Shown piece by piece: positions 10,139 to 23,633 of a stretch of 64,000 nucleotides of DNA. The DNA is from Dryococelus australis (lineage: Eukaryota > Arthropoda > Insecta > Phasmatodea > Phasmatidae). A program made the position numbers and the translations under genes. The notes under the pieces are model-generated. The model saw only the letters and a program-made list of their open reading frames with translations, made no database searches and was not told the origin of the DNA. The stretch is taken from assembly GCA_029891345.1 (NCBI GenBank), contig CM057009.1, forward strand, positions 311,526,166 to 311,590,165, read 5' to 3'. Each line of letters begins with the position of its first letter. The first letter of the stretch is position 1.

Positions 10139-12046
10139 ATTTTTATATTAGTTTTATCAATGATGGGACAACCCCCCCTCGCCACACACAATCCAAAATT
10201 CCTCCAGAAAACGAATTATTAATTGTGTGGTCTTCTGATAAATAGTTCTTAATTACTGCACGTATTCACCACCACTGACCAATTGTGAACACATGCAGAC
10301 CCAGTGCACACACTTGTATTGTTGAACAAGAAGAATCCACTTGGCTGACAATATACACTGCAGAGCTCAGGCCGTGTTAAACGGCGCTTTTGTTAAATAG
10401 TGTCATGCAATCAGTTTTGTCAACAAATTGCCCCCTTTTTTTTTTTGTTTCACATTTTGTTAGCTTCAATGCTGACAAATTACAATATACAAAGTACCAA
10501 ATCACTTCCATATCAGTTTTCCCTGTTTAAAACGTTTCAATACACATGTATATGCGAAGTTATTGGAATAAACAAATGTGTGTCGTACTTACAATAACTA
10601 TTTCACAAAGCATTTTTGCCGAAAAATTTTTGTGATGGGTATTTCCTGAAAACAGAATTTTTTGTCAAGTAAAATACTTACATCATATTTGTTTTTTATT
10701 TCGTTAATTTTAAATTTCATTACGGACTTCTCACAACTTTTAGGAATAATTTATGTTTATATTAAGACTTTGCGGACTTTTGGTTTTGGAATCAAACACC
10801 AATATAATAGCCGCATGGCATGCTAGATAGTTAAATGTTAAGGTGTTAAGGCAAAACGTTACAAAATGCTATATGTAAATTACGGAAAACTATATTCGAA
10901 ACACTGGAACACGCCGTTAATGCCATGTTATATTCTCCATTGATAACTGATTAGTTAACCATGCTGCTGGTCTGCATTATGACTTGTTCATATCACTGTC
11001 GCCGAACATAAAGCCTGTAGTTCACTGGTTGTGATATTGCAGAGAGTGATCTGCCAGCTCATCTAGAGCTGCGTGTCGGAATACGTATGGTTTTCAGCAC
11101 TGAAGAGGTGTTAGTGCAACTAGGATACAAACTATTCCATTTTCTACGCCAAATAGTTTTTTATATAACAAATTTTCCATTTAAAGAAATTTACAATGTT
11201 GTCCCAACACTGAATTTGAACAGCTGTTCATGCAATTCGTGAAAGACACATAGAACTTCGATAGCCATCCAAAAAATACGACCAAACACGTAGTGGCCTT
11301 CAAGCTTAATGCTTAATGTAATCGAGTAATGGCATCAGTGCCTTGTTAAGAGTAATTTGGTGAAATCAGGTTCGCTACTTACCGAATAAATATTGTATTC
11401 AATTGACGCACTAGCCACCTGTTTGAGGTGTAATTATATGTGTTAATTTAAATAATAGTAGTATTTTGTAATTTACAGCTTCCCTTTGAGCTACCCTTAT
11501 CCCCCTGGGTAATGCGTGCACTGATACCCTCTGTACAGGCCACAGCAAATGGTGGAGGCGCCTTTGATTTCCCACCCTCCCCTTAACTTGGTATTAAAGT
11601 TAACTTTAATTCACAGTAGAATTCGTAACGATGTTAGCGCTATCCACCGGCCCACGGGGTTTTAATTCCCCCGAGTAGTCCAGGTGAATGACTCCGCCAT
11701 TGTAAACAATTCTAAAAGAACTAAGCACTCATTCTCTGCTTTATGTGTTGTATCGGTCAACAGAATATCACAGCAACACCAGATAAAGCGGGCACAAACT
11801 GCCGCACTGCAAAAAACTGCCCAGCCTGACAGTCGCTCATTGTATTCAGTAGAATAGTATGTGTGTTTTGCTTAAGATACTTCATGCATGCTTAACCACG
11901 GTTCCGCTCTTCGGAACAATTTTATTTTGCTTATCAAAAATTTCCACAAAAGAGTGGCAGTTGTGCAAAAGTAGAGAATAGAAAGCTTGGGAGATTGCCG
12001 AGTGTAATAAAACATATGTCATGGCGGCAATCAACATATACATTAC
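10139..12046. other. Interval between module and LTR element; no LTR or gene recognised
   Basis: AT-rich, with a T-run near 10435-10447. A 5' LTR and primer binding site for the element starting near 12047 would be expected in this interval. I looked for an LTR pair and a tRNA-complementary site and could not support either. No coding signal was seen. Confidence 0.4.
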
Positions 12047-13300
12047 ATGCCAGACAAATCTACTGCCTCATGTGTTAAAACAGCAAGGAACATTTTAAAA
12101 CAGGCTACCATAGACTTATCAGACACACAAAAGTAATTACAAGCACAGCACACAAGTACAGAAAAATTCCATCAATTAATAGCTTCGGCAGAGAAACTAT
12201 TAACAGAAAACTCAGAAATTGTAGAAAAATTTGACGTAACATCAATTCATCTGACACGCAACTTAAACAATAAAATCACAAATTGCGGCCTTCTGTCAAC
12301 AACATCCCCACCCTCAAAAGAAAATACACAATACCACAATACAGAATATCTAACACCTATTAAAATTGACATGACAATAGAACCCCATTACTCCAACATA
12401 CCACATTCACAACAGAACACACATACAGAATAACCGTTTGGCTTCCCCACTTCAGACACAACAAAACAACATGGTTAATCCACCACCTATCTATGTGACA
12501 GTTCAACAGCCTATGACAGTTAACAAATTCTTGGGCGACGGAAGTGAAAAATTGGCAGAATTCCTAGAGTAAATACAACCACGCCGCGGAAAATAACTAC
12601 TGGGATGATACAGAAAAAATGCCGTTATCTCAAATACTACGTCATGGGGTCAGCAAAACATACGCAATAAATTATTTACACACACAGGCCGGCCAACCCA
12701 CCTGGAATGACATGATTAGTAAACTGAGAAAGACATTTTCCACACCAGCGAATGAAGAACACTTCAAAACCTTATTATACACTACCAAACAAAAACTGCA
12801 TGAAAGGGGTCAAATACATATTGAGAACCTCCTACACTACAAGAGAAAATACAATCCTCACTCACAGACACAGAGTTTATTAACATTGTGTGGCGATCAC
12901 TTCTTCCGTCAATCGCCGACAAAATTGTCGGCTTAAAGAATGACACAATTGACGACCTCCTTACGAACATTTAAAGGGTAGGGGTAGGATTATTTCAATA
13001 TAGTCAGGCAGTTACAGGCCAACACACGCACTCCGATACAGACTAACCAAGAACGGCGATGGTGAAATTGAAAGAGGAAATTGCGAACCTCGCATTACAG
13101 CAGCAGCCAAAGCCGGTTTCATACAAAAATCAACAAAGATATAACAACTCACAGAAACCACAGTATTACAAATATAACAAATACAGCCGAAACAGACACA
13201 ACCCGTTGTCGTAGCCAGGGAATACGTACAAACACCTCAAACATACTACAAACCCCTCCAAGACAACAGTAGACCACCCCAAATGGTAATTCGCAAACAA
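12047..13300 (+). pseudogene. gag: gag-like region, broken
   Basis: Gag packages the element RNA. A frame from 12047 begins MPDKSTASC and shows several in-frame stops. A capsid-like segment at 12500-12975 includes KFLGDGSEKLAEFLE, an open frame at 12619-12936, and a downstream frame with LPSIADKIVGL. A Q/N/Y-rich tail follows at 13060-13215. No CCHC zinc knuckle was seen. Identification rests on position before pol and general resemblance to Ty3/gypsy capsids. Numerous stops show it is not functional. Confidence 0.6.
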
Positions 13301-14880
13301 GGATCTACTTCAGGGCAAAGCCCACACACCAAAATAATGCTCACAACTTAAACCAAACATGTCAAAAATATAACCAAACAAATAAATACAACCAACAAAA
13401 AAACTTCTACACGAGGGGGCAATAAGTACCGCCCCCGCAGACAAGACACAACGCAAGGTGCACAAAACTAATTACAGTAATTACAGACAGGCGGAATCTT
13501 TAAAGGAAGTAAGAAAAAACTAGAAAAAATTGTTTAGAGACGAACACACGCCCTCCCAACATGTTAAATAAAAATTGTACGGGTATAAACAGGGCCATCA
13601 AAAACGTGTACAGGAAATAGAACAAAGAGAGTGCAATTGTCCAACCAGAAGTAAAAGTGAGATATATAATCAATGCCTGCCAAGTGCTTTTTAGCAAGCG
13701 TATGCCAACACGCACATACGCAGATAGATATTGCTACGTTCAATTCGCGACCAGAAAACTTTCAACTCCTACAGGAAAACAAAATTAAAATTACAGAGAA
13801 GTTCCCCAACATGACAACAGAGAACCCAGGTCATCATCAGGTATTACGTTTAAAGAAACGAACCCGCAGGTCACGGAAAACCAAGGGTAATTCCGACACC
13901 TCACACTGACACCTGGCACTGCCTCGTGTCAACATAACACGTCACCCGTGACAGTTGAGAAGGTAGACAGCACGGGCAAGCCGAGGTCGGGCCCGGGGAA
14001 TGCATGCACACGCGGTCTTCATCAGGACATGGTAGCTGGCAGCAATGACGTGTGCCTTGTGTATGTATCAGGGTCACTGAGCTGTGGAATGCCCGCTTTT
14101 TCCTAATCAAGAGCTGCATATTAACACAAACATAAATGAAAGATTTAAGATATTAAAAAGACGTTTTGACTTGGCAGATATAAAATTACGTATCCCTAAG
14201 GTAGCAAGTAATAAGACATCATATGACACTACAAACATAACCACGGAAAACAGAGGCAATGCTGAAAGGCGAAAGCAGGAACCGAGCCTCAGTACCGTGT
14301 CACATTCTAACAACCAACAAGCCCTGCTAACCGGTAAGGACGAATGTCGCATAAGCTACGTGCAAACATCAATGAAGTGCGTCCTTATCCAGATAGCGGG
14401 CAGATCTTATATAACGTGTTGCTTGTCACGGGATACTCACGATAATGTACAGCGACAACACTCGTGCATAAATATAAGAGGCAACCAATAACAGAATTGC
14501 TAGCACTTGGGAGAACCACCACAGATATCGACAGACCAAAATACAAAACTAGCTTGAATATTAACATAGAGGGGTACGATTTCAATCAGATATACCTTTT
14601 ACTTGATAATTTGAAACTAGAGATCATACTGTGAGTCGATTTTATAAAAACAAAGTATGACGCTGTACAGATATTAACCAAAGATATTATGTAAGTATAC
14701 TCCTACCATAAAAATAAAGTAATTGAAATACTAATAAACATAAAAAAGTATATTGTGGTACAAACAATTGCATTGAATATTAAATTTACGAAATAGAGTC
14801 CACGGACAACCCCCGTGATATAACAATACACTAGGTAGATAGAATAAACAACAATTTACCCCTACACGAGAAAGAACCAC
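13300..14880 (+). other. Degenerate gag-pol junction, protease region uncertain
   Basis: This stretch should hold the end of gag and the aspartic protease. A frame at 14084-14491 contains a beta-strand-like CVLIQIAGRSYI segment that could be protease-derived, but no D-T/S-G active site was found. A GC-richer patch at 13900-14090 stands out from the AT-rich element and could be a small insertion. Confidence 0.35.
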
Positions 14881-17860
14881 TCAAAGTAATACTAGAAAAC
14901 ACAAAGATCGTTTCGCTAGCACCATTACAGAACTTTCAGAGACAAAAATTATTAAATGAAAGTAGAATTTACTACAAATAAACGTATTCATACTAAGCCA
15001 TATCGAATATATATCTATAATTACAATAACAAGCACTCAAACAGATACAACAGATGCTCGACACAAATAATAACGTCTTCCAAATCCCCTTACGCCGCGC
15101 CGAGTCTAGTTATGAAAAAACGCCAAGGAGGCATAAGATATTTAACAGACATTCGGATTCTTAATAAAGACTTAAAGAAGTTACAATACCCCATCCCCAG
15201 AACCGAAGACATAGTAAATACACTCCAAAACTCCAAATATATTTCTTCAATAGGCATGTTTAGCGGATTCTATGCAATTCCAGTCAGGAAGCAAGACAGG
15301 GAAAAACTCTCTTTTAGCATGGTTGGTGTAGGCTTATACGTGTATGCTCGTATGCCTTTGGGGTTGGCCACAAGCCCCAATTATTTTCAGAACTTTATAC
15401 ATATCATGCTCGGGCCACTACGATGAAATACACCGGTAGTCTACATAGACAGATGATATTTTCATAATAGTCGACACATTCGAGGAACATCTGCATAACA
15501 TTAGTAAAGTAATGAAGAGACTTCGAAAGTATAATGTCATCAATTCTAAGAAATCCCACTTCGCACAACAAGATATTAAAATTCTGGGGAACTATATCAA
15601 GCAAGATGGGATCCGAATAGACCCTGACAAAACCGAAGCCATTCAACAAATGACACCGCCAAAGAACATACAAAAAAGTTGCGGAAATTTTTAGGTTTAA
15701 CGTCATACCAAAGACGATATATTCTTAAATTCGCAAAACTTACGGGCCTCATTAAAGAATCAACACCATTCCAATGGATACAAGAATAGCAACAAGTCTT
15801 TGAAAACCTCGAACCGGCATTAATAAATCCTCCTGTCCTAGCGAAATTCCAGCAAAACATACACACCATATTAACCAACGACGCATCTCAGACTGCCATA
15901 GGGACCGTCCTTATGCAGGAGATACCAGGCATTAAACAGTGCTGCATCATAGCCTTCACATTATAAAAACTCTTTCTAAAAGGAGAAAAAAATGTTCGGC
16001 GACAGAAAGAGAGCTGTCGGCCAGTAAATATTTTGTTATATACTTTAAACAATACTTGTATGGGTGAAAATTTACCATAGATACATATCAGACCAGACTT
16101 TGGTATTTACAAGACAATGGCCGATAACGATGTAAGAATTCAAAAGCTAGTAATAGCATTACCTCAATATGAATTCGAACTGAAGATCGCCAAAAGCAAA
16201 TTAAACACACTAGCGGACGCACTTAGCAGAATCCCTACAACAGGCAAAGCAGACTTAACACAATTAACGGTAGAAAACCAACACTATACTATCAAAAAAG
16301 AATACGCTAATTGCATTTCCTTTTACAAAGCTCTCGCTGAGTCATTGTTACAAAACCCACACAAAGACGATGAAGTCAAACAAAGTGTAGCTATAATATA
16401 TAATAAATAACTGGCAAGAGATTAAAACATTAATTAAACTTGATATTGGGACAAATGACAAATTCAGCATAGCTAAAATGATTATAAACGAGTTATATTT
16501 GCCCTTACAAGCCATTGCCACAGTCACAACAACACTATATCAGGTCAATATAGAAATTAATATGGAAGGACACAAACAAAATAAAATCAACATGTACTGT
16601 CCCACATTTAAATTGCAAAATTATCATGACCATTAAAGTACGCCGCATTATCACCCCATATATATACACACACAACCAAGGACATATTAAAGTCTAATAC
16701 GACACACATCTGTTCCTAGCACCTATTACACAAATACCAACTTTTGCATTTTAGCACAATACGCAAATGATCCACATATCACAGAAATAAAAATCGCCCT
16801 TTCAAACCCACAAAATGTTACACCAAAATACATATGCCTAGCACGCAGATATGGTGTTACAGGTAATGGACAGATATACTACAAATAACACACACCCAAC
16901 GGGGACAAACGTCTAACACTGATATCTAAGTACTATGTCCCAGAAATAATAACGGCACATCACGATGCCCTATTAGGTGGAGGGCATTTTGGATAATTTA
17001 TAACATTAGAAAAAAATTAGAATCAGTACTATCGGGACACAATGGCAAAAGACGTTAAAGAATATTAAAAAAAATTGTCCCATTTGCCAAAAGGTGAAAC
17101 ATACAAAAAAAACTATAGGCCTTATGACCCTTATCGAAAGCCCCCCCCCCCCCTCTACAAAAAACAACACCCCAACGGTACATTCATGGGGTCTGGATGA
17201 CAAAGGTCCACTTCAAACAGCGCCATCCGGCAATAAATATATTCTTGTGAGTTTTTCACACGTTACATAGTAGCAAAACCCGTCCAATCGGTTGACGCGA
17301 AAATGTGAGTAAAATTTATTAAAGATATCATTCTTCAATACGGGTGCCCCAAGTCAATATTAACAGATCGGGGCACATAATTTAATAATGATATGATTAC
17401 AGAGTTGTTACAAAAACTACAAATAAAAAAATTGCAAAAAAAAAAAGCATACATCCCAGCGTGTAACAGGCTAGCCGAGCAAGTAAATAAGGTTCTCACT
17501 CAACAACTAACCACTTGCGCGAATGAATACCATGTACACTGGGATGAATATGTTACATACATAGTTTCCAATCACAACTCTACAATCAACAGAAGAACTA
17601 AATTCTCGCCATTCTTCCTGTTACACGGCATTGAAGCCGTCCAACCATGTCATGTTATAACGCACACATTCTCGCAACGTGCAGCCGACTGGAGCGAGCA
17701 ACTTCAAAAAGCCAGCGAACAGGCTCGTATAAACTTACTCGAGTTACAAAAACTACAGAAAAATATTTTCGATGAAAAAAGTTCGTCCCAACGACCTCCA
17801 AATGGGGTAATATGTTCGGGTAAAGAACCATGCGAGGCAAAATATACTCAACTTTAAATT
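14880..17860 (+). pseudogene. pol: pol region: reverse transcriptase, RNase H, integrase, broken
   Basis: Pol copies the RNA into DNA and inserts it. The reverse transcriptase core is open at 14956-15426 with SPYAAPSLVMKK, FSGFYAIPV and MPLGLATSPNYFQN. The YxDD active-site segment near 15440-15460 is disrupted by an extra base and a stop. The palm tail continues at 15512-15760 and RNase H at about 15830-16250 (TNDAS, then NTLADALSRI). Integrase follows from about 16950. A zinc-finger start with GGGHFG is visible, the central D-containing part is broken near 17370-17395, and an open C-terminal part lies at 17393-17857. Multiple stops and frameshifts make it dead. Confidence 0.88.
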
Positions 17861-17989
17861 ATATGGGCCGTACAGGATCTACGATATACTCGGACCTTCT
17901 ACAATATCGATGGAGTTAAAGAAACGGGGCCAAACAAAAATTGACACATTCAATACTAGAATCATCAAACTCGCTAATATACGAAACTA

Positions 17990-19665
17990 ATTTAAACATA
18001 TATGTTATAGGTAACTTGCCATTGATATGGGGAAGACCAAAGAGGAGGTGCTGCTGATTGCACTCGACATAGTGTCGGCGTACGAGGGCGCTCACTTATA
18101 CAAGACGCACAGCGGAATTTATTTCCAACAACTGTCAATAGAAATCCAGTACGAAGAGACCATTCCTCTGGTGTACACCCTACCACTGCATCAACCTGCA
18201 TTCCCAGCAATGTTGTCATGTGGTATGGTATCACCAGGCGTGCACCACACAGATCACCACGGTCTGCCAAAATGCCGACCAACTGAGCAGATTCTTTAAC
18301 GAGACTACGGAAAATATTGTACAATAGTTGATGTCTCAAATTGACTTATTAAATAAAATAAAACGTGGAATCACCACCCTAGGAGATGTCGCGACATTGT
18401 GTTGCGACATTATCACAACATGTCACCTAAATTCCCTCCTCACAAATATAGAAACGCTCGCATTGCAACTAAACTAATTATAAAACAATGTTACCACTTC
18501 CAACAATAATCTCGATATTACGATTCACGTCATGTCAGAAATAAACACTCAAGTCGAGAACAAAGTAACCTCGCTTAGTAAAAACATGGCGGCCATGTCA
18601 CATTAAATGAGTAGTCAGAATAGAGAAATAGTATCCTCACTCATTCAATCACAACTATTAACTAATATATTCCTGGAACTTACAATATCATTAATGAACT
18701 TAGGATCAATACGTACATCCAGCAATGCCAACAGAAAATTTTAACACTCCAAGCAGTGCCAGAATAAATATTAAGGGCAGATGTTCTTAACTTATAAGAA
18801 CAAATTTATATCTTAGGATTATCATTAAGTAACCCCATTACAGAAATAATAAAATACTACACCTCGCCTCTAACAGAATGCATGCTGTCGCCGATGCAAA
18901 TGATGTTAAAAATACAAATACCACTGAAAGGCATTAAAAGTTCCGGGAAATTCTTTCGCTCTACAAAAGTCCCTTACGAGTGCATTAATGAAAGATGCAC
19001 TGTAGGAACCCCTTAAATTATAGTCGCCATTGATATCACTACAAAAGAAAAGCGCGAACTTTGCGATACGCCCGAATAGCCCTAAGGCATTTACTTTCTC
19101 TCTAAGTAATTAGCCGACAATCCTACAAACAACTGCCTGAAAGCTGCAATCTCTCTCAATAATCTCAAATACTTATTTCAATATTGTACATTTCAATGCG
19201 AACATAGGAACTCACTAACAGTACAAGCAAAACAACCACACCATTACGTAATAACCAACGATCCAGGCGAATTGGTACTCATGTGTAGTAACAAGTAATT
19301 AAGCAAAATAATTCACAATCAAAAGGTATGAGCTATAGAAATACAAATACCATGTGGATGCGAAGTCACGTAAGAGAAAGTTACTATCATTAAGGCTACT
19401 CATGTATGCGATATTAAGAGCCCTGAACTAGCAATCTCGCACAATGTCGTGTCAGTACAATGGCTCCACTATAAGGAATTTGAAGAGCAACAGCTTAAAG
19501 ACACCGAAGGGATTTCATTCTACTCCATTAAGGACACTATTGACAGTCAGTGGAAAATTACGCATGCCGAATTTCCTACAACAACGTATTCAGAATCTCG
19601 TTCAGCATCTCTTCAAACACATATTCTTGTTATTAACTCAGGAACATTATTATTATCCTACATAC
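17990..19665 (+). pseudogene. env: Envelope (F-protein-like) region of errantivirus-type element, broken
   Basis: A membrane-fusion-type envelope is expected at this position. Near 18027 a signal-peptide-like hydrophobic stretch is followed by a segment with SGIYFQQL. At about 18325-18480 a heptad-rich region follows (LLNKIKRGITTLGD). A segment with NNLKYLFQYCTFQCEHRN lies near 19150-19205. A late open frame at 19449-19665 ends in a hydrophobic, membrane-anchor-like stretch. Many stops interrupt it. Homology to errantivirus and baculovirus F-like envelopes is inferred from order and pattern, not from a search. The region from 19086 recurs after module B at 24193. Confidence 0.65.
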
Positions 19666-20280
19666 TTGAAAGCTGCCACAGCACAGAATGCTGTAAGCAG
19701 ATTCAAGTCTGCTGGCTTGTGGCCCTCCAAACCAAATATTTTTGGTTATTAAGATTATGCCCCTGCATTAGTAACAGAGAGAGAAGTGAATGGATAAAAC
19801 AGCAAAGAAATAGGAACGTCTAAAAATTCCTGCTCCAGTATTGCCTCTTGACACAATACCAACCTTAGAAGTTGAAGCAGGACCTTCAAATATTTGTACG
19901 TCTAGTCCGAAAAACATAAGACCCTTGCCAACTGTATCTCGTAATGAAACCACGAGGAAGAGAAAATCCCAACGAGCCGAAATACTGACAAGCCCTCCAA
20001 TCAAGGTCCAGAAAAGATAAATCTAGTTGAAAATGCAAAACAAGGCACTACAGGAAACAAATCAGTCATGAAAAGATTGCTAGCGAAGAATACTTTAAAA
20101 CATGGATAAATGAGAGACTCGGAAAACATATGTCATATATGTGAAGTTCCATATCAGGATCCACCAAAAGAAGACTGGATTCAGTGTGCAATGGGTGAGC
20201 TCTGGAGTCATGAATCCTACACTTCATACTGTGGAACTGGCCAATATTTCTGCTGTGAATGCAAGTGAGGTGTGGGACAA
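19655..20280 (+). pseudogene. pogo-like transposase C-terminal part, copy B
   Basis: The frame reads YLKAATAQNAVSRFKSAGLW and continues through PALVTEREVNG, with stops near 19798 and later. A zinc-finger remnant at about 20130-20275 keeps CHICEVPYQDP, EDWIQC, and GTGQYFCCEC. One cysteine pair of the PHD-like finger is altered. The DDE core is absent because the copy starts at the junction with env. Matches copy A from about 5612 and copy C from about 30230. Confidence 0.8.
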
Positions 20281-20554
20281 ATACTGTAGTGATGTTCTCT
20301 ATAGTAAAAGAAACGAAGCTTTGCATATTTATACGGACTTTGTGCTACTTCTGTAATGACAGTGAAGTTTTAACAACCTGCAGAGACAAAATGTATTCCA
20401 TTTGCTGTGCAAATCTTGAAATATGGAATGGAATAAATAAACTATTACGAACAATAGAGTTATTCATGTAAATTTTCATTCTTAGTGTATAATGACATTC
20501 CTTCGCTTCTTATATATATAATAATTTTATTAATCACTTTGCCCTGTAATTTTA

Positions 20555-20586
20555 TTCGCTTTGCCCTTATATAAGGCCAAAATGAA
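20555..20586. repeat. Palindrome at pogo 3' side, copy B
   Basis: Same 32-bp position and arms as 6478-6509, with one further mismatch (AAAATGAA in the right arm). Confidence 0.8.
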
Positions 20587-21077
20587 TAATATTTCCGATA
20601 TTTTTTAAACAATAATTTAAAACATGCATCATTTTCTAGCAGGGTTTGTAATTACAGTGTTTTAAACTATGTGGAATAATAAATTAATAAAGCAGGTAGC
20701 ATTTGTCTATCGTCACTAATAACTGAGAAAGTGTAAATTAAAGTTAAGTTAGTCACTAAGCCCGGACTTACCTTATATATTAAAATGTCCTAAAATTCCT
20801 CAAAGTCTATTTTTAACCATTTCAGACCTGATTTTATTTTCTGGTTTTCCGATAAAAGACCGAATATTTTTTTATTTAGTTTATTCAGAGCCCCAGAGAT
20901 GACAGTAGTATCTAAAACCATAGAGTAATAATACCAAAATGAGCAAAATAGGTATATGTTACAGTAAATGTAATTTTAAAAAACAAAACGCTGTCTACAT
21001 TTAATGGCATCAATTGATGCCACCGGGTCTGAAAGGTTGAAAAGATATTTTCAACAATTTTCATGTTTTTTTTCAAT

Positions 21078-21535
21078 GGGCCGCAGTAGCACAGCGGCTA
21101 GAATGCTTGCACCCCACCAAGGTGGGGTCGCACACATATCGCACATGGGAATCGTTCCAAGCGATGCCACTGATCGGCAGGTTTTGCCGGGGATCTCCCT
21201 TTCGTCCCGCACATGCTTTCTAGCGCTGCTCCATTGCCATCTCGTAGGGGCCACGGTTATGTCGTTTGTGGTCAGACTAGAACTACACGCCTCCTACCTA
21301 CGTGACCAAGATTTTATTCACGGCGGGGTTGCTCCCAGATATTTGCAAGTGGGAATTGTGATGGATGGTAGAGCTGGTCAGATGATTTTCTCGGCGATCT
21401 CATGTTTTGCCGCGCCTTTGAATTTCGGTGCTGCAGCACACCCGCCTCGCTTCACCCTCATTGGTCCAAGATCTTTCTCAGACTAGTACCTCGTAACACT
21501 TGTGATGTAGAAATTACGAATATTATAATTATTTT
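21078..21535 (+). mobile_element. tRNA-derived SINE, copy B
   Basis: Head GGGCCGCAGTAGCACAGCGG, a little closer to a tRNA A-box than copy A. It has the same two-block structure and tail as 7002-7460. Because it sits at the same place inside the module, it was duplicated along with it and not inserted independently. Confidence 0.7.
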
Positions 21536-21561
21536 AACGCCATTTAGTTGAAGAGGAAATA

Positions 21562-21735
21562 TACGCACAGACAACTTCCGAAGAAGTTGAAGGTTGCGGT
21601 TCCTGTTGTTGGACCACGTGTTGTTCCTCTTCTTGGTTTGCCTGTTTTTCTTGTTCTTGCTGCATCGCCACCTGTGGTACTGTAACACAAATGTCGGTTC
21701 GAACACGTAGCAAAAAAACTGCTGTTTGCATCAAA
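21562..21735 (-). other. Candidate exon, copy of 7489-7665
   Basis: It has the same splice-acceptor-like TTCTATATTCACAG and the same Q-rich frame as module A. One codon is missing, changing EEVQQHVV to EEEQHVV, and the frame stays open. Same caveats as the first copy. Confidence 0.3.
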
Positions 21736-22912
21736 TCTGTGAATATAGAAACAGGGAAAATTAGGAATTCTAGATCAGACATTACAAACATCTGCATTCC
21801 CAAGGTGCTGTCAATTCATTTCCCACTACCTCACTGACGAGCCATTCCAATTCCGGTCTGAGTGAGCCCTCTTCCAAGTTGCTGGCATGTTATTGGCTCT
21901 GTTTCTGGCCTGCCGTCGAGACAGTTAAGGACCAATTGCAAATGCTGCATTGGTGAATGTGTGTTTGAACTTTTCAAGTATAGCCTCCACTGTAAATGAA
22001 CTTGCGAATATATCTAGGCCTATACAATTACAACATAAAAACCACCTTGTTTTCATGCATATTAGACTTCTAACATCTATTAGGGAAGTCGCTTAGTGAG
22101 GTGTAAGTTCATGCAAGTGATGCAAAGCGTTGAAACGCTAAGGATGCTGTCGACTGGCGTATGTAAAACAGTAAAACCTATATGTGCAGAATGCTTACTG
22201 GCGTAAGGTTGGCAACTCACCCCTACGTGACATTGAGTGGTGATCCTATAATTTTATCGCATGCGAATCTATGAAAACACACTGCATGCCTCTATCATAG
22301 TTTCGTATGTATCCGATTAGCATATTTTGAGATAGAACAGCTTGAAAAAGCCATTTTACCAATGTTGGTGGGCATTAATATATTGTTTCTAATGTGCATT
22401 AGACTTTAAAGTACCATTCAGTCATCGAAAACACATTTATACAACATGCTGCAACACATTTCAAGTGCTAGGTAGACGTCCGCCTTAAGTGCACACCTGG
22501 ATCTTTCCTGTATTCATTGGACCCGTATTTAGAAGAAGAGAATTCCTCGCTTCAGTGGACTAACCGGCTTTTTATCACTCCACTACTCGAATTCCGTGAC
22601 TTGTGGGCAGATACCTAAGACGCGTGTTAAATCAAACCAACCGAATGCTAAAATACAGTTTTGAAGCAAAAATAGGCAGGATATTTTTTGAGTAATTCAG
22701 GCATCCGTATTCATTATTCATCCTGATATTTAATTCCACGAAATTTACAAAAATTTACAAGACCTAGATGCCGAGTTGTCTAAGTGTGGTGAAGCGTAAA
22801 CAGAGAGAAAACTTTAGGTAAGGTTTGCGAGTAATCAGCCAAAAAGTTGAAGCCCCAAGTCTGGCCGACAGATCATTGGAAACATGCTACTTTCCCACTC
22901 ACTACCAACGCT

Positions 22913-22913
<1 letters not shown>

Positions 22914-22944
<31 letters not shown>
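22914..22944. repeat. (GA)n microsatellite, copy B
   Basis: A dinucleotide run shorter than its counterpart at 8845-8889. Confidence 0.97.
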
Positions 22945-22948
<4 letters not shown>

Positions 22949-23276
22949 CACATACTTGTACTTACCGTTGTTGAATGCTGGATCTTTACAGACTCGTTTG
23001 ACTCCTTTGTAACAGCAGCCTGGAAAAAAAAAATTGATGTTTCCTAATCGCAGATTGGCCGGTGAGAAAGTGTAGCGGGGAGGGGAATGCCCAAATTCTA
23101 CCCCTTTACCCTTCCTTCCTCGAAACATTAACGAGATAATAACCTTTACAATTACATTATATCATATATCTGGGATAGTGCACACATGCATTGTCTTTAG
23201 TGGCCTGCAATGTACACAGAAGCAGCATTCAATGTGAATCGTCCTTTGCGTGTAGGTTGTATTACTTACTGTTAAA

Positions 23277-23633
23277 GGGTGTTCACAGTAAACGGAGCAC
23301 TTTTGAAAGCCCTGCTCTATATTTACTTGTGCATGCACTGTGTGTTCTTCCACCATATGTAAAATTAACATTGTCATGCACCCGATCATTTTATTCATGC
23401 ATCTGTAAAGTGAAACGGTGTAATTATTAGTGAAGTAAGTATTCCACAAATTTATTAGTTCTCAACTTAACTTATACGAATTAAAAAAAAACGAAAGTAA
23501 ATAAAATATCACTATTCACAAATGTTTACCTACAATTTTAATGTAATGGAAATACTTCTCCTCTGCCTATGGAGGCAGGGGCAGTGACAAAGGCTAATTT
23601 CGAAAGTGCTCAATTCACTGTGAACTACCTATA
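23277..23633. mobile_element. TA-type MITE, TTCACGGTAAAG family, copy in module B
   Basis: Ends GGTGTTCACAGTAAAC and CAATTCACTGTGAACTACCT are imperfect inverted repeats. It is the counterpart of 9222-9580 and was copied with the module. Confidence 0.75.

Larger units (their letters stand above)
12047..19665 (+). mobile_element. Degenerate errantivirus-like Ty3/gypsy element (gag-pol-env)
   Basis: Remnants occur in retroviral order on the plus strand: gag-like (12047-13300), reverse transcriptase, RNase H and integrase (about 14880-17860), and an envelope-like region (about 17990-19665). Many stops and frameshifts make it inactive. No LTRs were recognised, and the 3' end is cut where env meets module B at about 19666. 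Presence of an env remnant places it with insect errantivirus-type elements. This is an inference from gene order and motif pattern. Confidence 0.8.

Noticed and set aside
10139..12046. 5' LTR and primer binding site of the gag-pol-env element
   Set aside because: No repeat pair flanks the element and no convincing tRNA-complementary site was found, so none was annotated.
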